In this document: one piece after another, positions 1 to 8,000 of the stretch
Layout: every line of letters begins with the position of its first letter
Numbering within the stretch: the stretch's first letter is position 1
Source of the DNA: Candidatus Gastranaerophilales bacterium
Lineage (GTDB): Bacteria > Cyanobacteriota > Vampirovibrionia > Gastranaerophilales > Gastranaerophilaceae
Reading direction: 5' to 3'
Length of the DNA stretch: 47,221 nucleotides
NCBI GenBank assembly: GCA_900766355.1
Contig: CAAFVD010000027.1
Span: forward strand, 1-47,221
Position numbers and translations under genes: made by a program
Notes under the pieces: generated by a model
Database searches by the model: none
Told to the model about the DNA's origin: nothing
What the model saw: only the letters and a program-made list of their open reading frames with translations

Positions 1-86
1 GCGGTTTAATTGGGCTGATAGGTGGCGGTTTCTGGGCTAATAGTTCTCCGGATAAGAAAAATATGGAAAAAGTTTCAAATTATTAA
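1..86 (+). CDS. C-terminal end of an unknown protein (partial)
   Basis: The frame starting at base 3 is open from the window edge to a TAA at 84-86 and encodes about 27 residues with a glycine-rich hydrophobic stretch (GLIGLIGGGFWANSS) followed by a short charged tail. This type of Gly-rich C-terminal membrane-like segment is also seen in the proteins at 26483-27166 and 33108-33557, so it may belong to the same loose group. A strong hairpin terminator follows at once. Too little is present to name a function. Confidence 0.5.
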   Translation, partial: GLIGLIGGGFWANSSPDKKNMEKVSNY

Positions 87-114
87 TAATCTAATTTAAT
101 TAACATAACTTACT

Positions 115-150
115 AAAAAACCGACAGAAGAGTAATTCAGTCGGTTTTTT
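115..150. terminator. Bidirectional intrinsic terminator
   Basis: A run of six A, CCGAC (121-125), a 14-nt loop, GTCGG (140-144) and a run of six T form a GC-capped stem extended by A-T pairs. With A and T tracts on both sides it can stop transcripts from both directions. It lies between two convergent genes, the partial plus-strand gene ending at 86 and the yajQ-like minus-strand gene ending at 168. Confidence 0.85.
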
Positions 151-167
151 AATACATATTTTATTTT

Positions 168-668
168 TTATCTGTAGTTTGTAAATTGAAGAGGGTAATC
201 ATATTTTTCTTCGTTACTTCTTAAAAGTTTGATTACTTCTTGCAAATCATCTTTGCTTTTTCCTGTAACTCTAACTTGGTCACCTTGTATTGACGCTTGA
301 ACTTTTAGTTTAGAATCTTTAATATCAGCGACTATTTTTTTTGCAAGTTCTTGAGTTAAACCTTTTTTAAGGTTATAAACTTGTCTTACGTTACCACCTA
401 GAGCATTTTCTACTGTTTGAGCATCAAGAATTTTAATGCTTAGTCCTCTTTTTACAAGTTTAGTTTGCAAAATATCATAGATATTTCTAAGTTTCATATC
501 GTCAGAAGTTGTAATAGTAATTGATTTGTCTGAATCAAGTTCTATATCTGAGTTTGAATTCTTTAAATCAAATCTTGATTGTAAATCTCTTTTTACTTGA
601 TCGACTGCATTTAAAAGTTCTTGCCTGTCGAATTCTGAAACAATGTCAAAACTGCTGTCTTTTGCCAT
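168..668 (-). CDS. yajQ: YajQ family (UPF0234) nucleotide-binding protein
   Basis: A 166-residue protein, the usual length for YajQ (about 160-165). The N-terminal SFDIVSEFDRQELLNAVDQ and the C-terminal IKDSKLKVQASIQGDQ, VRVTGKSKDDLQ and FTNYR motifs are the hallmarks of the family. YajQ-type proteins bind nucleotides, and some bind cyclic-di-GMP as transcription co-factors; which applies here is unknown. The start ATG at 668 lies 2 bp beyond the stop of the upstream paralogue (671-1177). Its ribosome site GAGGAGA lies inside the last codons of that gene, so translation is probably coupled. This copy keeps the consensus motifs and is likely the functional orthologue. Confidence 0.93.
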   Translation of the reverse strand: MAKDSSFDIVSEFDRQELLNAVDQVKRDLQSRFDLKNSNSDIELDSDKSITITTSDDMKLRNIYDILQTKLVKRGLSIKILDAQTVENALGGNVRQVYNLKKGLTQELAKKIVADIKDSKLKVQASIQGDQVRVTGKSKDDLQEVIKLLRSNEEKYDYPLQFTNYR

Positions 669-670
669 AG

Positions 671-1177
671 CTATTTCTCCTCATTATAGTTTGTAATCTG
701 AATAGGTGTTTTGTATTTGGTTTGATTATTTGTTATCAAATTAATTACATTTTGCATTTCTTCTTTTGGACCAGTTACTTTTACACCGTTCGCATGTATA
801 TCTGTTTTTACTTTTAGTTTTAATTCTTTTATATCATCTTCTATAGCTTGTGCTATATCTTTGCCCATACCTTTTATAAGGTTAAATACATGTTTAACTT
901 CACCACTTATGGCATTCTCTACAGTTTCTATGTTGTTAATTGTAATAGATTGTCCATCTGTGCCTAATGTGTCATTGAAGGTATCGCAAATGCTTTTAAT
1001 TCTTTTTCTATCAGTAGATGTAATAGTAATTGTGCTATCTGGATTTAATTCTATTTGCGTATTGTTTAGACCTAGCTTGTAGGTAGATAATAAATCTTTT
1101 TTTACGTAGTCTACTGCGTTCATTAAATCCGCTCTATCAATACCGGATACAATATCAATACTAAATTCGTCTGACAT
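671..1177 (-). CDS. Diverged second YajQ-like protein
   Basis: A 168-residue protein collinear with the downstream YajQ: FSIDIVSGIDRADLMNAVDY matches its N-terminus, and IKELKLKVKTDI and VKVTGPKEEMQ match its C-terminus. Many family-invariant residues are changed: DSKLKVQA becomes ELKLKVKT, IQGDQ becomes IHANG and GKSKDD becomes GPKEE. It is the first gene of a two-gene operon, with a strong site AAGGAGGC 6 nt before the ATG at 1177. The simplest reading is a tandem duplication in which one copy has diverged. Loss of the conserved Gln-Gly-Asp loop suggests altered ligand binding, but this is inference. Confidence 0.85.
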   Translation of the reverse strand: MSDEFSIDIVSGIDRADLMNAVDYVKKDLLSTYKLGLNNTQIELNPDSTITITSTDRKRIKSICDTFNDTLGTDGQSITINNIETVENAISGEVKHVFNLIKGMGKDIAQAIEDDIKELKLKVKTDIHANGVKVTGPKEEMQNVINLITNNQTKYKTPIQITNYNEEK

Positions 1178-1223
1178 GATTTGCCTCCTTAGTTTCGTTT
1201 AATTCTATCATAAATTTTAGCAC

Positions 1224-1251
1224 TTGAAAAATAAAAACTAAGTTTTATAAT
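1224..1251 (+). promoter_or_regulatory. Promoter for the PQ-loop gene
   Basis: TTGAAA (1224-1229), a 16-bp spacer and TATAAT (1246-1251) form a near-consensus housekeeping promoter. It sits 35 bp before the start codon at 1287, with AAGGA as ribosome site in between. Confidence 0.7.
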
Positions 1252-1286
1252 GAGTGTGTATTTTACATTAAATAAAGGATTTTTAT

Positions 1287-1610
1287 ATGAGTATTTTTGA
1301 AGCTGGAATGATGATATGCTTTGGTGCAAGTTGGCCTTTTCAAGTTGCTAAGACTTATAAAACAAAACAGGTAAAAGGGAAAAGTATATTGTTCTTGTGG
1401 CTTGTCGAACTTGGTTATGTTTTCGGAATGATACACAAGGCTTTGTATAGTTGGGATATTGTATTCTTCTTATATCTTTTAAACTTTGTTCTTGTAGGTG
1501 CTGATATGGTACTTTATTATATATACAAAAACAGAGATGAAGAAAAAGTTATTATTTTAGAACGTGATGTAGAACAAACTAATTTGATAAAAGTTCCAGT
1601 AAGACATTAA
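1287..1610 (+). CDS. Small PQ-loop (SemiSWEET-like) membrane protein
   Basis: A 107-residue protein with three predicted hydrophobic helices: about residues 5-20, 35-52 and 57-80. The first helix runs into FGASWPFQVAKTYKTKQVKG, which fits the PQ-loop/MtN3 repeat (Gly-x-x-WP-x-Q-hydrophobic, then a basic loop with a KG turn). Family members with a single three-helix repeat (SemiSWEETs) dimerise to move sugars. A substrate cannot be read from the sequence, and many such bacterial proteins are uncharacterised. The tail (residues 82-107) is charged and probably cytoplasmic. It is monocistronic, with its own promoter and AAGGA ribosome site. A transport function is inference from the fold. Confidence 0.75.
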   Translation: MSIFEAGMMICFGASWPFQVAKTYKTKQVKGKSILFLWLVELGYVFGMIHKALYSWDIVFFLYLLNFVLVGADMVLYYIYKNRDEEKVIILERDVEQTNLIKVPVRH

Positions 1611-1666
1611 ATATTTTTTTGTAATCTAATCCCATTTATATCTATAGAGTGGTTGTTTTGTGATTT

Positions 1667-2632
1667 TTACATCTCATATAAAAAACATTCTACAAAATGA
1701 TTTGGCTCGATTTCTTTTAGAGATGGTGCTTTTATAGTGCAAATTCCGTCCATTCTTTTAGCACATCTTGGGTTGAATCTACAACCTTCAATTTTCTCTT
1801 GTATATTTGGTGGTTGACCATCTATAGTGTATAGTTTTTGAGAATCTGTATTATTAGCTGGTAATGAATTTAATAATGCCGTAGAGTATGGGTGTAATTG
1901 TTTCTCAAAGAATATTTTTGATGGAGCTTTTTCAACAATTTGTCCAGCATACATAACATTTATTTCGTCTGAATATTGTCCAACAAGGTTGAGGTCGTGT
2001 GAAATTAATAATATTGATGTGCCAAGATTTTCTTTGATGTCATTGAGAATATTCATTATTTGAGCCTGAATTGTTACATCAAGAGCCGTTGTTGGTTCGT
2101 CTGCAATTATTAATTCGGCGTTTGTTGCAAGAGCCATTGCAATTATTGCTCGTTGTTTCATACCTCCTGAAAATTCATGAGGATACATTGTGAGTTTTTC
2201 TTTTGGGTTTGGTATTCTTACAATATCCAAAACTTCAATAGCTTTTTTTATAGCATCTTGTTTTGATAAAGAATTATCTTTTAGTATAACTTCTAATAAT
2301 TGGTTTCCAATGGTATATAGTGGGTTTAATGATGTCATAGGGTCTTGTGGTATTAATGCAATGCTTCTACCTCTGATATTTCTCATGTCCCGTTCTTTTA
2401 TTGTTAAAAGGTTTTGATTCCTAAATAATATTTCGCCAGAAGTTATAATTGCATTTTTAGGAAGTAGTCTTAAAATACTCATTGCGGTCATACTTTTTCC
2501 ACAACCAGATTCTCCTACTAATGCTACCATTTGTTTGTTTTCTATTTTTAACGAAATATTATTAATCGCTTTGAATATCCCAGATTCAAGACGAAAAGAC
2601 ATTGAATAATTTTTTATGTTTAATAAACTCAT
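1667..2632 (-). CDS. Oligopeptide/dipeptide ABC transporter ATP-binding protein (OppD/DppD type)
   Basis: A 321-residue ATPase with Walker A GESGCGKS (40-47), Q-loop IPQDP (Gln96), signature FSGGMKQR (154-161) and Walker B LIIADEP (174-180). The C-terminal oligopeptide-specific extension contains GCRFNPRCAKRMDGIC, whose cysteines bind an iron-sulfur cluster in some OppD/DppD proteins. It would energise import of peptides (or nickel) through two permease subunits. No permease, binding protein or OppF partner is adjacent, so the rest of the transporter must be encoded elsewhere. The gene lacks a clear Shine-Dalgarno site; a perfect TATAAT ends 6 nt before its ATG, suggesting a leaderless message. 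Confidence 0.92.
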   Translation of the reverse strand: MSLLNIKNYSMSFRLESGIFKAINNISLKIENKQMVALVGESGCGKSMTAMSILRLLPKNAIITSGEILFRNQNLLTIKERDMRNIRGRSIALIPQDPMTSLNPLYTIGNQLLEVILKDNSLSKQDAIKKAIEVLDIVRIPNPKEKLTMYPHEFSGGMKQRAIIAMALATNAELIIADEPTTALDVTIQAQIMNILNDIKENLGTSILLISHDLNLVGQYSDEINVMYAGQIVEKAPSKIFFEKQLHPYSTALLNSLPANNTDSQKLYTIDGQPPNIQEKIEGCRFNPRCAKRMDGICTIKAPSLKEIEPNHFVECFLYEM

Positions 2633-2638
2633 ACATTA

Positions 2639-2644
2639 ATTATA
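2639..2644 (-). promoter_or_regulatory. -10 element placed for a leaderless ABC ATPase mRNA
   Basis: On the minus strand TATAAT is followed by TAATGT and then the ATG at 2632. Transcription would begin at or next to the A of the start codon. No convincing -35 was found at 16-18 bp. Confidence 0.5.
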
Positions 2645-2686
2645 CTCAATTTAATATAGGTGTATATTGATTAAATGGAGTATTAT

Positions 2687-3574
2687 TTATTGTTGGAAAT
2701 TATTTGTAATAGTATGTATATATTCAAGAATTTGAGAGAAGTATTCAAGACTGGAATCCCCATTTAAGATAATATCCATATCTTTTCTTGAAGGAATGAT
2801 GTATTTTTGTCCAGCAGATAAAATGTATTCCCAATGTTTTAGAGCATTTTCCATATCTTGGTTGCGTTCATCTCTTGCTCTCGTTAAGAATCTTCTTCTT
2901 CGAACCTCTAAATCTGTTTCAATATAGATTTTTATATCAAATAAATCTTGTATACCTTCATACATTGTTGCCATGCCTTCAACGACAATAATTTTTTGAG
3001 ATGGCACAAATTTTGAAAGAGGAATTGAAACTCCTGTTCCGTTAGGGAGGTATTCAGGACTATAAATATCTTGTCCTTGAGAAATCTTTTCTAAATCAGC
3101 TCTAAGAGTTTCTAGCTGGAAGTTTTGAGGTGAATCAATATCATATCCGTTATCTCTCAAGTTATCAAATCCACCATATTTTGAAATAAGTTCAGATATA
3201 TCATTGAAGTAGTTATCTGTTGTAAGTATTGATACAGGTAATTGGAAATTATTTATAACATTTTCAATCTCTCTACAAATAGTTGATTTCCCTGAAGCTG
3301 ATTCACCAGTTATACCTACTAAAAAACGCTTATTAGGATTGTTAATAAGACGTTTTGAAAAACGCGCGATAAAATCGGGCTTGATATTTATAAACACAGG
3401 TACAGACGCTTTTTTATCATAGGCAAGAATCTGCTTAAACTTCGTTTGAAGATAGAACGCAAGTAATTCTCGTCCTGTTTTCTGATTGAAATCGGGTTTA
3501 TATATTTTATCTTTTGCATGAACCTCTTGAGATATTAAGTCTGAGATTCCGTCTGTTGTGTTATCGTTATTCAT
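2687..3574 (-). CDS. Uridine kinase / phosphoribulokinase-like P-loop kinase
   Basis: A 295-residue protein with a P-loop GESASGKST (90-98) in the uridine kinase context LVGITGESASGKSTICREI. Downstream are LTTDNYFND, the family acid motif with an aromatic, and FDIKIYIETDLEVRRRRFLTR, the typical uridine-kinase helix and lid. Uridine kinases phosphorylate uridine or cytidine for pyrimidine salvage, but this family also includes kinases of other small molecules, so the substrate is uncertain. An extra N-terminal region of about 80 residues without recognisable domain precedes the kinase core; typical Udk (about 210 residues) lacks it. The gene is monocistronic and divergent from the response regulator at 3688. 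A weak AAGAAAAG may be its ribosome site. Confidence 0.75.
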   Translation of the reverse strand: MNNDNTTDGISDLISQEVHAKDKIYKPDFNQKTGRELLAFYLQTKFKQILAYDKKASVPVFINIKPDFIARFSKRLINNPNKRFLVGITGESASGKSTICREIENVINNFQLPVSILTTDNYFNDISELISKYGGFDNLRDNGYDIDSPQNFQLETLRADLEKISQGQDIYSPEYLPNGTGVSIPLSKFVPSQKIIVVEGMATMYEGIQDLFDIKIYIETDLEVRRRRFLTRARDERNQDMENALKHWEYILSAGQKYIIPSRKDMDIILNGDSSLEYFSQILEYIHTITNNFQQ

Positions 3575-3675
3575 ACTATGCTTTTCTTAGTTTGTATTAT
3601 TACATAATACACAGGACATAAAAAAATTTCCAGTATTTTTTTATAAAATTTCATATTAATAGATAATTTTTGTAT

Positions 3676-3681
3676 TATTAT
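3676..3681 (+). promoter_or_regulatory. -10 element placed for a leaderless response-regulator mRNA
   Basis: TATTAT is followed by exactly 6 nt (GTAGTT) and then the ATG at 3688. There is no purine-rich ribosome site upstream of the ATG. Confidence 0.45.
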
Positions 3682-3687
3682 GTAGTT

Positions 3688-4386
3688 ATGAATAATAAAA
3701 TATTAGTTGTAGATGATGATAGAGCAATAAACGAGTTGATAAAAGTAAATTTAGAACTTGTTGGTTATAGTGTTGTTCAGGCTTACGATGGAATTGAAGG
3801 TTTTGCCGTTGCGAAACAAGAATTGCCCTCTTTGATAATTCTTGATGTAATGATGCCTGATGTAGATGGGTATACTGTTGCTCAGAGAGTAAGGTTAAAT
3901 CCTGAATTAAAAAATACTCCTATATTGATGCTAACTGCATTATCTCAGTTGAATGATAAAGTTAAAGGGTTTGATATAGGAGTAGATGATTATTTAGTAA
4001 AGCCTTTTGAGATGGAAGAACTAAAAGTCAGAGTAAGGGCTTTGTTAAAACGAACAAAACAAATACCTGAGTCAGTTGCGGTAAAGGAATTATTAAATTA
4101 TAAAGAAATTACTCTGCTACCTGAAACATATAGTGTTAAAATTAATGATAGTATCGCGAAATTAACTCCAATAGAGTTTGAGATATTTTATTTGTTATTT
4201 CAAAATCATGGGAATATGGTTTCTTCAGCCAAGTTATTAAAGGAAATTTGGGGATATGGGCCAGATGATGATGTCGAAACTATAAGAGTTCATGTAAGAC
4301 ATTTAAGAAGTAAAATTGCCAAAATCTCAGGTGATAAAAAATATATTGCTACAATATATGGTGGCGGTTATAAATTAGATGTATAA
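3688..4386 (+). CDS. OmpR/PhoB-type response regulator
   Basis: A 232-residue two-domain regulator. The receiver has the acidic pair Asp9-Asp10, phosphoacceptor Asp53 in LDVMMP, Thr83 and Lys105 in VKPF, so it looks phosphorylation-competent. The C-terminal winged helix (about 135-232) contains KLTPIEFEIFYLLFQN and a recognition region VETIRVHVRHLRSKI, ending in the GGGYKL wing typical of OmpR-family DNA binders. I chose the ATG at 3688 because residue 2 onwards begins the canonical NKILVVDDD strand; a TTG 18 bp upstream is in frame but adds only hydrophobic residues. No histidine kinase lies nearby, so it is an orphan. Cyanobacterial RpaA/RpaB are relatives by architecture only. Confidence 0.93.
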   Translation: MNNKILVVDDDRAINELIKVNLELVGYSVVQAYDGIEGFAVAKQELPSLIILDVMMPDVDGYTVAQRVRLNPELKNTPILMLTALSQLNDKVKGFDIGVDDYLVKPFEMEELKVRVRALLKRTKQIPESVAVKELLNYKEITLLPETYSVKINDSIAKLTPIEFEIFYLLFQNHGNMVSSAKLLKEIWGYGPDDDVETIRVHVRHLRSKIAKISGDKKYIATIYGGGYKLDV

Positions 4387-4463
4387 TTCCTTCAAATGTA
4401 TGATTAGTTTTTAGTAAAAATCCACTATTATCTAATAGTACAATACTATGTTGGAGATATGTC

Positions 4464-4868
4464 ATGAAAAAAGTTATTTTAATTGCAACGATGTTATTAT
4501 GTTCGGGTGTCGCTTTTGCAGATGGTAATGCTTTTACTCCATTAAATTTTGATGAAGCACCAAGCATTTCGTCTTTGCAAACTAAACAAGCCGCAACAGA
4601 ATCTGCTGTAAAAGCTACAAATGTTCCTCAAGCAGAAGAAGCTTTAGGTAATGGTAATATACAAAATGCAATTTTACAATTAGATAATGCTCAAGTTGAT
4701 ATAAGAAATGATTTGTTAAATTTAAAAACAAAATTTGCAGATGTTGATGCTCAATATAAACTTGTAAAAAATGAAAGAAACGCATTGAAAAAACAAATAA
4801 ATGCTGTACAAAAGAGAATTAATGCGATAGATAAAGCAAAAGAAAAAATTAGAAAGAACATGATTTAG
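4464..4868 (+). CDS. Small secreted coiled-coil protein
   Basis: A 134-residue protein with a clear Sec signal peptide: MKKVILIATMLLCSGVAFA, cleavage expected after Ala19. The mature part has a short polar N-terminus, then an Ala/Gln/Lys/Asn-rich helical region from about residue 40 to the end. Regular hydrophobic spacing in LLNLKTKFADVDAQYKLVK and LKKQINAVQKRINAIDKAK predicts a coiled coil. No cysteine is retained for lipidation. Ribosome site GGAG lies 8 nt before the ATG, and an intrinsic terminator follows, so it is monocistronic. I recognise no family; a periplasmic or envelope structural role is inference. Confidence 0.75.
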   Translation: MKKVILIATMLLCSGVAFADGNAFTPLNFDEAPSISSLQTKQAATESAVKATNVPQAEEALGNGNIQNAILQLDNAQVDIRNDLLNLKTKFADVDAQYKLVKNERNALKKQINAVQKRINAIDKAKEKIRKNMI

Positions 4869-4893
4869 CTTGAAATATAGCTTCTAACTATAA

Positions 4894-4926
4894 TAGAACT
4901 CTCTTTTTTTTGAGGGTTCTATTTTT
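4894..4926 (+). terminator. Intrinsic terminator
   Basis: TAGAACTCTC (4894-4903), a loop of eight T, GAGGGTTCTA (4912-4921) and then TTTTTA. The 10-bp stem contains one G-T wobble. It closes the secreted coiled-coil gene and insulates the giant gene downstream. Confidence 0.8.
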
Positions 4927-4948
4927 ATATGCTTAAATTTTCTTAACA

Positions 4949-4967
4949 AACTAGCAAAAAAATATTT
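4949..4967 (+). promoter_or_regulatory. Upstream box shared with the gene at 33108
   Basis: AACTAGC followed by seven A and TATTT, ending 53 nt before the ATG at 5021. The same box, with five A instead of seven, ends 51 nt before the ATG at 33108. The two leaders also share GTGTT and ATGTGT further down in the same order. It could be an alternative promoter or a regulator site; no standard -35/-10 pair explains it. Confidence 0.45.
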
Positions 4968-5020
4968 CTGTACGTGTTGATAAATAAGAATATTTATGTG
5001 TGTTTATAAAAGGAAATGTT

Positions 5021-8000
5021 ATGAAATTAAATTTGTTAAATCATGTTACTCCATCATTTAGAGGTCGTAGGGAAGATAAAAATACTGTTAACCAACTAAA
5101 ACAAGATAATAATTATTCTTTAACAGAGAATAATCAGATAAGAATAAACAAAGCTATTGATAATCTAGCAAATGAAAAAGGTGGAAAGAACGTAAAATTT
5201 TTACTTGATGTTGCTGATGGGTTACAATATGGAACAAACATTGATTTAGGCAAAGAGGCTAAGAATAATTGGAAAGAAAAATTACATAATGCCGCAAGTC
5301 ATTCTTTGAGCATATCTGATCCTATAACACAACAAAAATATGCCCCTGAATTAACTCGAGTATTTTCTACACCAAAAGGGTTGTCTAATGATGAAAAAGA
5401 TATTTTAAAATCAAGAGAAAGTATTCTTTCTCGTCTTGATATGAAGCAATTAGAGAATGAAAAGAATCCAAATATAAAAAATGTTCAAAGTAATTTGGAT
5501 TACTTTATTGCATCATCAGAAACTCCAATTAAACAAAAGAAATATATTTTAAATAGACTTGATTTCTTTTTAAGTCCTGATTATAAGATTAATCCACAAT
5601 TAAAAAATAAAAAGACTCAAGCCGCAGCAGAAATGATTAATGATATTGTTGTTGATACAAAAGAATCCGAAATACCTAATACAAAAGCTATTAATCAAAA
5701 ACATCATGGTATGTGCGCTGCAATTTCAATTGCGAGAAAATTGACCTCTTATGAGTATAAACCTCAATATGTAGATAGTGTTATGTCTGAACTTGATGAT
5801 TCAGATAAGGTTATGGTTTATGATAAAACTCGATTGGGTCAAGGTATAAAAGTCCCTGTAGAGAAGATATCAGTAGATTTTGATGATGCTGAACGTAAAG
5901 GATACCGTATTGTTGATGCTTCAACTACACATTGGATGCATATTGCAGATAGTTATAACGGTAAGAATGAGGCTACATATATTCCTTTTGATGCCGAAAA
6001 TTTTGATGTAAATAGAGATAATCATTTTATGAATGCAATTGAGGATCCTGAATATTCTGCAAAGCATAGATATTATCAAAGTTTGTTATTATCTAAAGAT
6101 GCAGTAGGTAGAGCTAAAGCTTCTAAACTAAAAAAAGATATCAAATATTCAGATAATTCTCGTACAAAAGATAAAGATATTGAACTACTTCAAAAAACAA
6201 ACAAATTGATAACATCAAATCTTAATGAAGTTGTGTCAGGTTTATCAAAAGAAGAAGCTCACAAAACTCTTTCAGAGGTATTATCTTTACAGTCTAAGAC
6301 TTCAAAAGATATTGATAATATAAAAGACGGTTCTGCAAAATATCATTTTCTTCCAAACGAAGAAGATATAATGAAGGAACGCAAGATAAAAGCTTTTATC
6401 AAGGATACATATAGTGATAGAGTAAATAAAGAAAAATTAGATAATAAGATTTCTGATATAAGAGAATTGGCAGAAACCTCTATTGATATTCAAGATAAAC
6501 TGCAACCTGCATCTTCTCAAGGTAAACAAGTCTCAAAAGCCAGAGAATTGTATGAAGCTGCTGCTGCATATCGTAATGCTAGCATTATGTCTATGAACGA
6601 TAATGATTATAGAACCGATAAAATGATTAAGTATAATATCCCTGATGAAGAAACTTTAGTTTTAGAAAATTTGGATAAAACAATTAATCATGTAGAAAAA
6701 ACAGGTGATAAACGATATATTAATCATTTTTCAGCAATATATGGCACAGAGCCTACAAAAGATGCAACAGTTCAATTCTTAAATGTTGCAAAACAAAGTG
6801 TCGGACAGTCTGTAACTCTATATTTAGATGAAGCATATCGTTCTCTTGGTATGGGAAATCGAAAAGAGGCTCTAAAATCAGAAATCTCAGGCATGAAGAA
6901 TGCTATGCTTGCAGGGGATAATCAACTTGTTAAGTCATCAGCCTTCTCGTTAGGTATGAAAGATGCTGATAAAACAAAAGTAGTAAAAGAATACAACAAG
7001 TTTGAAAACATTTTGTCAGGAGATGCTACAGAAAAACAATATAATGAAATCTTTAATAAGGCAGGATACAAAAATCAAATGCAGGCTTTTGCAGAGGCAT
7101 TTTCTGTTGTTAATGATGCATTTGAAGATAAAACCGATAATCCTGTAAGTAAACAAATTATAAAGAACTTCAATGAGGCTAATGGCATAAAAGGTGATAG
7201 TGTAACTGTTGATTCTCATAAAGCTTTACAAACTATAGGAAGTCAGTTCAACACAATATCTCAAAATTATTCTTTTATTCGTTCATCTTTAGAAATAAGA
7301 GATGAAAAAGATAATATTATAAACTCTGCACATGGTGTTGATGCTGTTCTATCAGCTATGGAGAAGAAAGGTGATATTATTCCTGCGAAAGATTTGCAAA
7401 CCTTGAAGAATCGTTTTGACAGTATTGATAAACTTCGTTCTCAAGATGAATTTTCAAGTAAACAAGGTAAACTATCAGACCCTACTCTTTATAAGTTGTC
7501 AAAGCCTGAAAAAGAAACATTGAAAAAGATAAATAACTCTATTAATAATATGTATTCAGAAACTAATAAAGAAATAAACTTTGTAATCTCTGATATTAGA
7601 AAACCTTTAGAAGAACATGCCCGTCAAGTTGGTTTGGCAAAAGGTTCTTTTTGGAATATGCAAACAGGTTCAGGTCTATATACAGAACAAGAAGTAAAAA
7701 TCTTAGAAATGATGACGGATAATAAATATAGACCAACAACAAATATTGAAAAAGCAGTTGATAAAATTAAGAATACTGAACATTCAGGTATTACAGGCTC
7801 TTCTGTATTCCATGACAGAATGGGTGGACATGCTCAATATGTAGCAGAAATTTCTCCGATTGATGATAAAGATGTCTTGTATTATGACAATTCTTGGGGA
7901 GCAAGAGAAAATGAAAATACTTGGGTAGATTCTAAAAATGTTCGCCATACAGATTATAGTGATGTTAGAGGTGGTGAAACCGGTTATATCACAAACGATA

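Noticed and set aside
3688..4386. Assignment as RpaA or RpaB
   Set aside because: The architecture matches many OmpR-family regulators and no partner kinase or diagnostic residue was identified.
5000..5020. Upstream GTG start of the giant gene
   Set aside because: It would place the AAAAGGA ribosome site inside the coding region; the ATG at 5021 has the right spacing and begins the motif-bearing N-terminus.
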